From an uncultured Oscillospiraceae bacterium (GTDB lineage Bacteria; Bacillota; Clostridia; Oscillospirales; Oscillospiraceae): a stretch of DNA of 17,490 nucleotides. Position numbers and translations under genes: made by a program. Position 1 is the first letter of the stretch, and each line of letters opens with the position of its first letter. Location: positions 54,663 through 72,152 of the forward strand of contig CAJUCB010000002.1 in the NCBI GenBank assembly GCA_910584805.1, written 5' to 3'. Below the pieces are notes generated by a model, which was not told the DNA's origin, did no database searches, and was given only the letters and a program-made list of their open reading frames with translations. Positions 1-6,986 of the stretch are shown here, in pieces.

Positions 1-833
1 ACTTGGACAGCCTGATGTACCAGGACTCCGGCCTCTACCGGAACCAGCAGTACGCCAAGGGCAACGCCGTAACCTTACAGACCATCTATGAGGAAATCGC
101 CATCCTCTGGGACCAGGAGCTGAAATACCGGCCTAACTTCGCCACCGCCCAGGAGGTGGTGACCATGCCGGTGATCTTCTCCAAGGTCTCCGGGGTGAAG
201 GACGGAAATGTCCCCGCCTACTGGGCGGGCATCAAACAGCTGCTCACCCCAGACACCCATTTGATCTCCTCCGTCCCCCACCGCAGCGGCACAGAGCCCA
301 ACCCCATCAAGGCCTTTGCCACAGAGTTTTTCAAAAATGGGCGCCTGCAAAAGGGGAAGCTCAAGGCCCACAAGGCCTATCCCTATGGCTTCCTCCGGGA
401 GGCCATGCAGGACCACCTGCTGGACAAGCTCCAACTTCTCATCGAGCAAGCCCTCATCAAGGGTACTTTCGAGAACGGGACGGAGTACACCATTGTCTCC
501 ACCGCCCTGAACCTGGACAAGTCCATCCTGCGCCTGGTGCAGAAGTTCGACTTTACCAAGAAAAACCCCAAGCTGGTGTATCTCATCCCCGGGGAGACGG
601 TGCTCTCCCTAGAGGACACCATCCAGGCGGCGTTTTTGAACCTGGTGGGCTTTGACATCCTATTCTTCGTGCCCACAGGGTACCAGTGCGTGGAGCGTTT
701 CTTCAACCGTCCGGTGGTGGAGGAACACCAGATCGGGGACTATCTCTACGACCTGCCCGTCCCGAATTTTGACACGATTTCACCCAATCCACGCCCCTCC
801 TGGCGTGAGAAACTATTCAAGAGAGGTACCTGA
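1..833 (+). CDS. yceG: YceG-family Ter-cluster protein, C-terminal part (5' end outside window)
   Basis: The reading frame is open from the first base of the window, so this is the C-terminal part (about 276 residues) of a longer protein. YceG of B. subtilis is roughly 540 residues, so about half is missing upstream. It matches the YceG_bac family from memory: an AVTLQTIYEEIAIL segment, then RPNF and a MPVIFSKVSGV stretch. Near the end is KLVYLIPGETVLSLEDTIQAA followed by LVGFDILFFVPTG, the Rossmann-like 'GxDIxxxxPxG' signature that occurs once in each half of YceG. No signal peptide or membrane helix is visible. YceG is a standard partner of TelA and TerD in stress operons of Firmicutes; its biochemical role is unknown. 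The next gene begins one base after the stop, so the two are almost certainly co-transcribed. The family call is fairly sure; function is not claimed. Confidence 0.85.
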   Translation, partial: LDSLMYQDSGLYRNQQYAKGNAVTLQTIYEEIAILWDQELKYRPNFATAQEVVTMPVIFSKVSGVKDGNVPAYWAGIKQLLTPDTHLISSVPHRSGTEPNPIKAFATEFFKNGRLQKGKLKAHKAYPYGFLREAMQDHLLDKLQLLIEQALIKGTFENGTEYTIVSTALNLDKSILRLVQKFDFTKKNPKLVYLIPGETVLSLEDTIQAAFLNLVGFDILFFVPTGYQCVERFFNRPVVEEHQIGDYLYDLPVPNFDTISPNPRPSWREKLFKRGT

Positions 834-834
834 C

Positions 835-1974
835 ATGGGACTTGATTTCACGAAATCCACAACACAGGCCGCCGCCCCCGCCCCGGAGGAATCCATGGAG
901 CTGGCGGTGCAGGAATACGACATCGTGGCCGACCGGCAGCAGATGAACCAGACCTTGGTGAACTCCCAGGAGGTGGACGACCTGGTGAGCACCATTGAAA
1001 TCGACAACATGGAAACCATCGTCACCTTCGGCGCCCACGCCGCCGAGGAAATCTCCAAGGCCTCCGACGTGGTCCTCAACAGCATGAACATGTCCCAGCT
1101 GGATGAGTCCAGCAAGATGCTCAACTCCCTGGCAAAAATCATGTCCAAGTTCGACATCGAGGAGGTCAAAGACAACCCCGGCCTCTTTGGCAAGCTCTTT
1201 GGGAACATGCGCCGGCAGCTGGACAAAATCCTCAGCAAGTACCACACCATGGGGGAAGAGGTGGACAAAATTTACGTCCAGCTCAAGCAGTATGAATCGG
1301 AAATCAAGCAGTCCAACCGCAAGCTGAACCAGATGTTTGACGCCAATGTGGAGTATTACCACCAGCTGGTGCGCTACATCCTGGCGGGGGAGCAGGGCTG
1401 CCGGGAAATCGAGGCCTACATCGCCCAGCGCCAGGCGGACATGGAGGCCAGCGGGGACAATTCCATCCAGTTTGAACTCACCAGCCTGAACCAGGCCCTG
1501 ATGATGCTGGAACAGCGCACCCAGGACCTGCGCACCGCGGAGAATGTGGCCATGCAGTCCATCCCCATGATTAAGACCATGGAGTTCAGCAACATGAACC
1601 TGGTGCGGAAAATCAACTCCGCCTTTATCATCACCTTACCGGTGTTCAAGCAGGCCTTGGCCCAGGCCATCATGCTCAAGCGCCAGCGCATCCAGGCGGA
1701 GTCCATGGCGGCCCTGGACGCCAAAACCAACGAAATGCTCATCAAAAACGCCCGGAATACCGTGGAGCAGTCCAAGATGACCGCCCGCATGGCCTCCGGC
1801 AGCTCCATCAAAATCGAGACCTTGGAGACCACCTGGCGCACCATTGTCAACGGCATCGACGAGACCAAGGCCATCCAGGAGAACGCCCGGAAGCAGCGCA
1901 TCGACGATCAAAAACGTCTGGAATCCATCAAGCAGGAATTCAACCAGATGTATCACATGCCCAACAAAAATTGA
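835..1974 (+). CDS. telA: Toxic anion resistance protein TelA/YceH family
   Basis: A 379-residue protein, close to the usual TelA/YceH length (about 360-400). I chose the ATG at 835 because a GAGAGG Shine-Dalgarno (821-826) sits 8 bases upstream and it lies one base after the yceG stop; a longer in-frame extension would run inside yceG. The protein is almost wholly helical and heptad-rich (long coiled coils through most of residues 60-370), with the family-typical segments NPGLFGKLFG near residue 110, QLDKILSKY, and a C-terminal TTWRTIVNGIDETKAIQ stretch. There is no membrane segment, so it should be cytosolic or peripheral. TelA proteins travel with TerD and YceG and are linked to resistance to tellurite and cell-wall or phage stress. 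The molecular activity is not known, so 'toxic anion resistance' is a family name rather than a demonstrated function. Confidence 0.9.
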   Translation: MGLDFTKSTTQAAAPAPEESMELAVQEYDIVADRQQMNQTLVNSQEVDDLVSTIEIDNMETIVTFGAHAAEEISKASDVVLNSMNMSQLDESSKMLNSLAKIMSKFDIEEVKDNPGLFGKLFGNMRRQLDKILSKYHTMGEEVDKIYVQLKQYESEIKQSNRKLNQMFDANVEYYHQLVRYILAGEQGCREIEAYIAQRQADMEASGDNSIQFELTSLNQALMMLEQRTQDLRTAENVAMQSIPMIKTMEFSNMNLVRKINSAFIITLPVFKQALAQAIMLKRQRIQAESMAALDAKTNEMLIKNARNTVEQSKMTARMASGSSIKIETLETTWRTIVNGIDETKAIQENARKQRIDDQKRLESIKQEFNQMYHMPNKN

Positions 1975-1997
1975 CCACATCATAAGGAGGACGCAGT

Positions 1998-2579
1998 ATG
2001 CCTATCAATCTGACCAAAGGACAAAAAGTAAACCTCAGCAAGGACAACCCCGGCCTGAAGAATATCATGGTGGGCCTGGGCTGGGACGTGAACGCCTTTG
2101 ACTCCGGGGCGGACTTTGACCTGGACGCCTCCGCCTTCCTGGCCGGGGCCAACGGCAAGTGCCCCATGGACAAGGACTTCATCTTTTACGGCAACCTGGA
2201 GCATGAGAGCGGCGCGGTGAAGCACATGGGCGACAACCTCACCGGCGAGGGCGACGGGGACGACGAGCAGATCGAAGTGGACCTGAGCCTGGTGCCCGGG
2301 AACATCGAAAAAATCGCCTTTACCGTCACCATCTATGAGGCGGAGGCCCGGCGGCAGAATTTCGGCCAGGTGTCCAATGCCTATATCCATATCATGGACA
2401 CCGCCACCAACACGGAGCTGCTGCGCTTCGATTTGGGGGAGGACTTCTCCATCGAAACCGCCGTGGTGGTGGGGGAGCTGTATAAGCACAACGGCGAGTG
2501 GAAGTTCAACGCCATTGGTAGCGGGTTCCAGGGCGGCCTGGCGGCCCTGTGTGCCCATTATGGCATCGACGCGGAATAA
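1998..2579 (+). CDS. terD: TerD family calcium-binding stress protein (copy 1)
   Basis: A 193-residue, full-length TerD domain that starts with the canonical MPINLTKGQKVNL. Motifs in order: GLGWDV at 26-31, FDLDASAFL at 40-48, and the acidic loop DNLTGEGDGDDEQI at 79-92. In solved TerD structures the DLDAS and GDDE acids form the Ca2+ sites, and all of them are present here. The NGEWKFNAIG signature is near the C-terminus. The ATG at 1998 has a strong AAGGAGG seven bases upstream. No signal or membrane helix is seen. It is first of three adjacent terD-type genes and very similar to copy 2, in protein and in many stretches of DNA, which points to tandem duplication. Likely role: cytosolic, Ca2+-responsive component of the Ter stress complex; the precise partner is not known. 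Confidence 0.95.
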   Translation: MPINLTKGQKVNLSKDNPGLKNIMVGLGWDVNAFDSGADFDLDASAFLAGANGKCPMDKDFIFYGNLEHESGAVKHMGDNLTGEGDGDDEQIEVDLSLVPGNIEKIAFTVTIYEAEARRQNFGQVSNAYIHIMDTATNTELLRFDLGEDFSIETAVVVGELYKHNGEWKFNAIGSGFQGGLAALCAHYGIDAE

Positions 2580-2591
2580 GGAGAGAACACC

Positions 2592-3173
2592 ATGCCTGTA
2601 AACCTGACAAAAGGACAAAAAGTGAGCCTTACCAAGGGCAACCCCGGCCTGCGCAATGTGGTCGTTGGCCTGGGCTGGGACGTGAACCAGTTCGACACCG
2701 GCGGGGACTTTGACCTAGATGCCTCCGCCTTCCTCCTCGACGACAGCGGGAAGGTCTCCCGCCAGGAGGATTTCGTATTCTACGGCAACCTAGCCCATCC
2801 CTCCGGCAGCGTGGTCCACCAGGGGGACAACCTCACCGGCGTGGGGGACGGGGACGACGAGCAGATCAAGATCGACCTCAGCCTGGTGCCGGAGAACATC
2901 AGCAAGATCGCTTTTGTCGTGACCATTTACGACGCAGAGGGGCGGCGGCAGAATTTCGGCCAGGTGAACAACGCCTTCATCCGGATCTATGACGAGACCA
3001 ACGGGGAAGAGCTGCTGCGCTATGACCTGGGGGAGGACTTCTCCATTGAGACCGCCGCCATCTTCGGCGAGCTCTACAAGCACGGCGGCGAGTGGAAATT
3101 CAACGCCATCGGCAGCGGCTACCAGGGCGGCCTGGCGGCCATCTGCGCCAGCTATGGCATAGATACAGAATAA
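2592..3173 (+). CDS. terD: TerD family calcium-binding stress protein (copy 2)
   Basis: Same length (193 residues) and the same motif spacing as copy 1: GLGWDV at 26-31, FDLDASAFL at 40-48, DNLTGVGDGDDEQI at 79-92, GGEWKFNAIGSG near the end. It begins 12 bases after the copy-1 stop, and AAGGAGAG in the gap serves as ribosome binding site. All acidic residues expected for Ca2+ binding are kept. Differences from copy 1 cluster in the loop at residues 49-62 and in the surface strand around 108-130, which suggests diverged partners or ligands rather than decay. It is part of the same operon. Family identity is certain at the sequence level; the individual function of each copy cannot be read from sequence. 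Confidence 0.95.
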   Translation: MPVNLTKGQKVSLTKGNPGLRNVVVGLGWDVNQFDTGGDFDLDASAFLLDDSGKVSRQEDFVFYGNLAHPSGSVVHQGDNLTGVGDGDDEQIKIDLSLVPENISKIAFVVTIYDAEGRRQNFGQVNNAFIRIYDETNGEELLRYDLGEDFSIETAAIFGELYKHGGEWKFNAIGSGYQGGLAAICASYGIDTE

Positions 3174-3193
3174 AGAGAGGGAGGACACATCCA

Positions 3194-3784
3194 ATGTCTG
3201 TGAAGCTACAAAAGGGGCAAAAGGTCAGCCTATCCAAGGAAAACGCCGGGCTCTCCACCGTGGTGGTGGGCCTGGGCTGGGATGAGGTGGAGCAGAAGCG
3301 CAAGGGCTTCTTCGCCCCCAAGCCCCAGCCCATCGACTGCGACGCCTTTGCCATCCTGCTGAAAAACGGCAAGCTGGTGGACAACAACGACGTGGTCTAC
3401 TTCGGCAACCTCACCCACTACACCCAGTCCGTGCGCCACATGGGGGACAACCTCACCGGCGCCGGGGACGGGGACGACGAGCAGATCATCGTCGACCTGA
3501 ACAGCGTCCCCGGCGAGTATGACCGCATCGTCATCGCGGTGAACATCTACCAGGCCCGGGAGCGCAATCAGCACTTCGGCATGATCCAAAACGCCTTCAT
3601 CCGCCTGGTGGACGGGCGCAACAACAGCGAGATGTGCATTTACAACCTGACGGAAAACTACTCCAACCAGACAGCCATGCTCTTCGGCGAGGTGTACCGC
3701 CACAACGGCGAGTGGAAGTTCAACGCCGTAGGCCAGGGCACCACAGACAACAGCATCGGGGAGTTTGCCCGCCGGTATCTTTAA
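3194..3784 (+). CDS. terD: TerD family protein with a basic/proline insertion (copy 3)
   Basis: A 196-residue TerD domain (MSVKLQKGQKVSLSKENAGL). The ATG at 3194 has AGGGAGG (3178-3184) nine bases upstream; an upstream in-frame extension would overlap copy 2 and lacks TerD similarity. After GLGWDE (residues 26-31) a basic, proline-containing insert of about 12-15 residues (EQKRKGFFAPKPQP) replaces the short FDxGxDF loop. The first acidic motif is then IDCDAFAIL instead of FDLDASAFL. The second loop DNLTGAGDGDDEQI (85-98) is intact, as is HNGEWKFNAVGQG. B. subtilis-type yce operons also carry a divergent third TerD of this kind. It closes the TerD block of the operon and is followed by a stem-loop. 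Ca2+ binding at one site may be altered; that is inference. Confidence 0.92.
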   Translation: MSVKLQKGQKVSLSKENAGLSTVVVGLGWDEVEQKRKGFFAPKPQPIDCDAFAILLKNGKLVDNNDVVYFGNLTHYTQSVRHMGDNLTGAGDGDDEQIIVDLNSVPGEYDRIVIAVNIYQARERNQHFGMIQNAFIRLVDGRNNSEMCIYNLTENYSNQTAMLFGEVYRHNGEWKFNAVGQGTTDNSIGEFARRYL

Positions 3785-3799
3785 CACGCAGCCTGACTT

Positions 3800-3830
3800 C
3801 AAATGGAGGGATCTGGGATCTCTCCATTTG
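3800..3830 (+). terminator. Stem-loop between terD copy 3 and the protease gene (weak terminator or processing site)
   Basis: A 14-bp stem (CAAATGGAGGGATC pairing with GATCTCTCCATTTG, one G-U pair) closes on a 3-base TGG loop, 16 bases after the terD copy-3 stop. The following GTCTTTGTTGCGATTTT is T-rich but broken, so it is a poor intrinsic terminator. It more likely gives partial read-through or stabilises and processes the mRNA, lowering or separating expression of the downstream protease/biosynthesis genes. No promoter with good -35 and -10 boxes was seen between it and the next start. Confidence 0.5.
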
Positions 3831-3868
3831 GTCTTTGTTGCGATTTTAACCCTTGCGAGGTGGGTCAT

Positions 3869-5263
3869 ATGAACACAGCCATCCGTTACCGGCACAACCC
3901 CGGGGCCATCCGCTCCTTGGAGGACTTCCTCCGGGCCCATGGGGGCTATGCGGAGGGCCAGCGGGAGGTCTATTTCCTCCGGGCCCTAGGGGCGCTGCCC
4001 AACATGGCCGCTGCCGTCCAGGACATGGACCGCCTGGGGGGCCCCACGTACCTGCGCCTGCCGGAGGCATTGCCCAAGCTCACATCCCCAGAGGACACCG
4101 CCTTTTATACCGGGGCCTATGAGGCCTGGCGCGCCGGGGGACCCCTGCGGCTGCATCTAAGCTGCCGGGACCCCCTGTTCCCCCAGGTGCTGGCCCAGGC
4201 CACGGAGGACACTTTGGCTCAATACCAACGCGTCAAGGCCGGGGCCTCGGAGACCATTTTGAAAAATTTCGCTGTAAAGCTGTGGCACTGGACAGACAGC
4301 TTGCTGGGGGGCCTCCTCTCCCAATGGTCGCCCCAGGGCAGTCTAAAAGTAGTGGCGGAGAACGTCCAGAAGGAACAGCCCTACCTGTTCTTCTACCTGC
4401 TCACCCTCCTGGGCTGCGACGTATTACTGCTGAACACCCGGGGGGAAGTCCAGGTGGGGGACGTGCTGAAAAAGCTGTCCGCACCCCTGGCCCTGGGCCC
4501 CTATGGGGAACAACCCCTGCCCAGCTTCGCCCCCAGGGTACAGGCGGCCTCCCCTGCCCCCCAGCCAATACATACCCCTCAGCCCAGCCCTGCCAGAGCC
4601 ACCCCAACCCTCACCATCCCGCCCCATCCCGCCCGGGCAAGGCGGGCAGCCCCCGCCCCGGTGGCATCCCCTGACCACGGGGCCCAGGAGAAGAGCTTTG
4701 AAGCCCTAGCCAGCCTAGCCTCCTCCATCGTGATGATCACTGTCCACGGGGACAAGGGCCAGCCCATCGCCACCGGCTCCGGGATCATGATCGGCCGGAA
4801 GGGCTTCCTCCTCACCAACTTCCACGTGATTCGGGGCGGGCGCTCCTTCTCCGTGCGCATTGAGGAGGACGAGACGGTGTACCCCACCGACGAGGTCATC
4901 AAGTACAACGCCGACCTGGACCTGGCGGTGCTGCGCATCCAGCGGGAGCTGCAGGTCCTGCCCATTTACGACGGGCGGAAAAAGCTGGTGCGGGGACAAA
5001 AGGTGGTGGCCATCGGCAGCCCCCTGGGCCTGTTCAACTCTGTGTCCGACGGCATCATCTCCGGCTTCCGCCAGATCAATGACGTGGACATGATCCAGTT
5101 CACCGCCCCCATCTCCCACGGGAGCTCCGGCGGGGCGGTACTGAACATGGCCGGGGAGCTCATCGGCATCAGCACCGCGGGCTTTGACCAGGGGCAGAAC
5201 ATCAACCTGGCCGTGGGCTATGAGAACATCCGCCTCTTCGCCCGGGGGTTTTACAGCTCATGA
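3869..5263 (+). CDS. YceG-like domain fused to a cytosolic trypsin-like (HtrA-type) serine protease
   Basis: A 464-residue protein. The ATG at 3869 is preceded by AGGTGG (3858-3863) with 5-base spacing; the frame is open further upstream but there runs through the stem-loop. Residues 1 to about 215 resemble the N-terminal half of YceG: FAVKLWHWTDSLL, then KEQPYLFFYLLTLLGCDVLLLN, the family's 'LGCDVLxxxP' signature. Residues about 220-285 are a Pro/Ala-rich linker. Residues about 290-464 are an S1C/trypsin-like protease domain with the triad visible as His319 (TNFHVI), Asp351 (DLDLAVLRI) and Ser420 (GSSGGAVLN). There is no PDZ domain, signal peptide or anchor, so unlike most HtrA proteases it should act in the cytoplasm. 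The stop overlaps the next start (ATGA). The domain calls are firm; the substrate is unknown. It may cleave a Ter-complex component or act as a stress or defence effector. Confidence 0.85.
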   Translation: MNTAIRYRHNPGAIRSLEDFLRAHGGYAEGQREVYFLRALGALPNMAAAVQDMDRLGGPTYLRLPEALPKLTSPEDTAFYTGAYEAWRAGGPLRLHLSCRDPLFPQVLAQATEDTLAQYQRVKAGASETILKNFAVKLWHWTDSLLGGLLSQWSPQGSLKVVAENVQKEQPYLFFYLLTLLGCDVLLLNTRGEVQVGDVLKKLSAPLALGPYGEQPLPSFAPRVQAASPAPQPIHTPQPSPARATPTLTIPPHPARARRAAPAPVASPDHGAQEKSFEALASLASSIVMITVHGDKGQPIATGSGIMIGRKGFLLTNFHVIRGGRSFSVRIEEDETVYPTDEVIKYNADLDLAVLRIQRELQVLPIYDGRKKLVRGQKVVAIGSPLGLFNSVSDGIISGFRQINDVDMIQFTAPISHGSSGGAVLNMAGELIGISTAGFDQGQNINLAVGYENIRLFARGFYSS

Positions 5264-6084
5264 CCACCCTGTTTACCGACCTGGACAATACCCTGCTCTA
5301 CTCCCACCGCCACAGCACCCCGGAACCCAAGCGCTGGGTGGAACAGTTACAGGGAAAGCCCCAGGGCTTCCTGACGGAATCCACCCACCGCTTCTTTGCC
5401 CGGCAGGACTGGCTTTCCGTGGTCCCTGTCACCACCCGCACCCCCGCCCAGTTCGCCCGGCTGGCGGGGATGGTCCAGGGCTTCGGCTGGCGGGACGCCC
5501 TGGTGTGCAACGGGGCCATCCTCCTGCGGGATGGGCAGGCAGACCCGGCGTGGCAGGCGGAATCCGAAGCCCGCTCGGCGGCGGAGCAGCCGGCTTTTGA
5601 CGCCGCATACGCCCTTGCCTGTGCCCTGGCGGGGGCGGAAAATCTGGTGTGCGTCCCCCCCTTCTTATTCTATGTCAAGGCCCAGGAGCCGGAGGCGGTC
5701 TTGCACAGCCTCCAAGCCCAGGCAGACACCAGCCAGCTGGTTCTGCTGGGGGACAGGCGAAAGGTCTACTGCTTCCCCCGCAGCCTGGACAAGGGGCAGG
5801 CAATCCGGCGCTACCGGGCCCGGTTTGGCCTGGGGGCCTGCATCGCCGCCGGGGACAGCGCCTTTGACCTGCCCATGCTAGAGGCGGCGGACCACTGCTT
5901 TTGTCCAGGGGCCATCGCCGGGCAGGTGGCCAACCCAAACAAAACCGTCTGCCGGGACGGCCTATTCTCCAACCTGCTCTGCGCGGGATTGGAGGCCCTG
6001 AGAAACGAGGAAACATGCATTGAAAAACCCGCAACAGAAGTTCAGCGTGGGGGCCCTGCTCTACACCCCCGCCCTGAACCCTAA
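5260..6084 (+). CDS. HAD-superfamily phosphatase of the Ter biosynthetic module
   Basis: A 274-residue HAD hydrolase of the Cof/sucrose-phosphatase type. Motif I is TDLDNT with Asp7 as nucleophile and Asp9 as acid/base. Motif II is the Thr in VVPVTTRT, the Lys in DKGQAI is motif III, and GDSAFD (Asp199 and Asp203) is motif IV. A cap domain occupies about residues 80-170. The ATG at 5260 overlaps the protease stop (ATGA), indicating translational coupling. The 3' end overlaps the aldolase gene by about 65 bases in another frame, so the last 20 or so residues, rich in Pro/Gly/Arg, are probably dispensable. In Ter-linked biosynthetic modules a HAD enzyme is predicted to remove phosphate from the nucleoside-like product or an intermediate. 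The substrate is not known. Confidence 0.88.
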   Translation: MTTLFTDLDNTLLYSHRHSTPEPKRWVEQLQGKPQGFLTESTHRFFARQDWLSVVPVTTRTPAQFARLAGMVQGFGWRDALVCNGAILLRDGQADPAWQAESEARSAAEQPAFDAAYALACALAGAENLVCVPPFLFYVKAQEPEAVLHSLQAQADTSQLVLLGDRRKVYCFPRSLDKGQAIRRYRARFGLGACIAAGDSAFDLPMLEAADHCFCPGAIAGQVANPNKTVCRDGLFSNLLCAGLEALRNEETCIEKPATEVQRGGPALHPRPEP

Positions 6085-6982
6085 CATAGCCGAATCCGTG
6101 CTCCAAGGGCGGCTGGGGGGGCCCTACTCCCTGGCCCTGTGCCTAGAGGACACCATCTCCGACGACCTGATGGCGGCGGCGGAGGGGCAGGTGGTGAAGA
6201 GCCTACAACAGCTCTGGACTGCCACCCAGAGGCAAGCGCTGACCTTGCCCAAGCTCTTTCTCCGGGTGAAGGAGCCGGAACAGGTGGGGCGGCTGTTTGC
6301 CGCCGTGAAAGGCTATCAGAGCATCTTGACCGGCTTCATCTTCCCCAAGTATACCGTCACCAATGCCGCCGCCTACAACCAGGCCCTGGAAGCGGTGAAC
6401 GGGCAGGCGGAACGCCCCTTGGCCATGATGCCCATTTTGGAGAGCCCGGACATCGTGGACCTCTCCGGCCGTCCGGAACGGCTGTTTGCCATCAAGGAAC
6501 ACATCGACGCCATGGGGGAGCTGGTGCTCAACGTCCGGGTGGGGGGCAATGACTTCTGCAACCAGTTCTCCGCCCGGCGGCACTACGACGAGACCATCTA
6601 TGACATCCTGCCTGTGGCCCAGCTTTTGGGGGATATCCTAACCGTGTTCTCCCGGGACTATGTGGTCTCCGGGCCGGTGTGGGAGTTCTTTTCCAGCCAC
6701 AACGACGAGTGGAAACAGGGGCTGCGCACCGAACTGAAACGGGACCGGCTCAACGGCTTCCTGGGGAAAACGGTGATCCACCCCAAACAGATCCCCGTGG
6801 TCAACGAAATGCTCAAGGTCACCAGCAAGGATTTGCAGGACGCCAAAGCCATCCTCAACTGGGACAGCAGCGGCCTGCAAGTGGGAAAAAGCTATGGAGG
6901 GGAGCGGATGAACGAGGTCCGAACCAACTACAACTGGGCGCAAAAGACCCTGTTGCTGGCGGAGCTCTACGGCATCGTATAG
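6020..6982 (+). CDS. HpcH/HpaI aldolase / citrate lyase beta-like protein of the Ter module
   Basis: A 320-residue CitE-like TIM-barrel protein. The start is TTG at 6020 (frame MKNPQQKFSVGALLYTPAL), with GAGG at 6007-6010 nine bases upstream; the nearby ATG at 6015 stops at once (ATG CAT TGA). Motifs typical of the family: LCLEDTI near residue 40, FLRVKEPEQV near 85, MPILESPDI near 140, NVRVGGNDFCNQFSARR near 175, and GKTVIHPKQIPVVNEML near 250, the last being the 'G..xIHPxQ' signature. The Glu and Asp residues that bind Mg2+ in this fold have counterparts in LCLED and ESPD. The enzyme should make or break a C-C bond on a phosphosugar or acyl substrate, feeding the two downstream phosphoribosyltransferases. 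That assignment follows published Ter-module comparisons and has not been shown for this protein. Only 4 bases separate it from the next gene. Confidence 0.88.
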   Translation: MKNPQQKFSVGALLYTPALNPNIAESVLQGRLGGPYSLALCLEDTISDDLMAAAEGQVVKSLQQLWTATQRQALTLPKLFLRVKEPEQVGRLFAAVKGYQSILTGFIFPKYTVTNAAAYNQALEAVNGQAERPLAMMPILESPDIVDLSGRPERLFAIKEHIDAMGELVLNVRVGGNDFCNQFSARRHYDETIYDILPVAQLLGDILTVFSRDYVVSGPVWEFFSSHNDEWKQGLRTELKRDRLNGFLGKTVIHPKQIPVVNEMLKVTSKDLQDAKAILNWDSSGLQVGKSYGGERMNEVRTNYNWAQKTLLLAELYGIV

Positions 6983-6986
6983 GACT

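Noticed and set aside
3803..3868. Longer N-terminus for the protease gene
   Set aside because: The extra 22 codons lie within the stem-loop and have no Shine-Dalgarno; ATG 3869 has AGGTGG at proper spacing.
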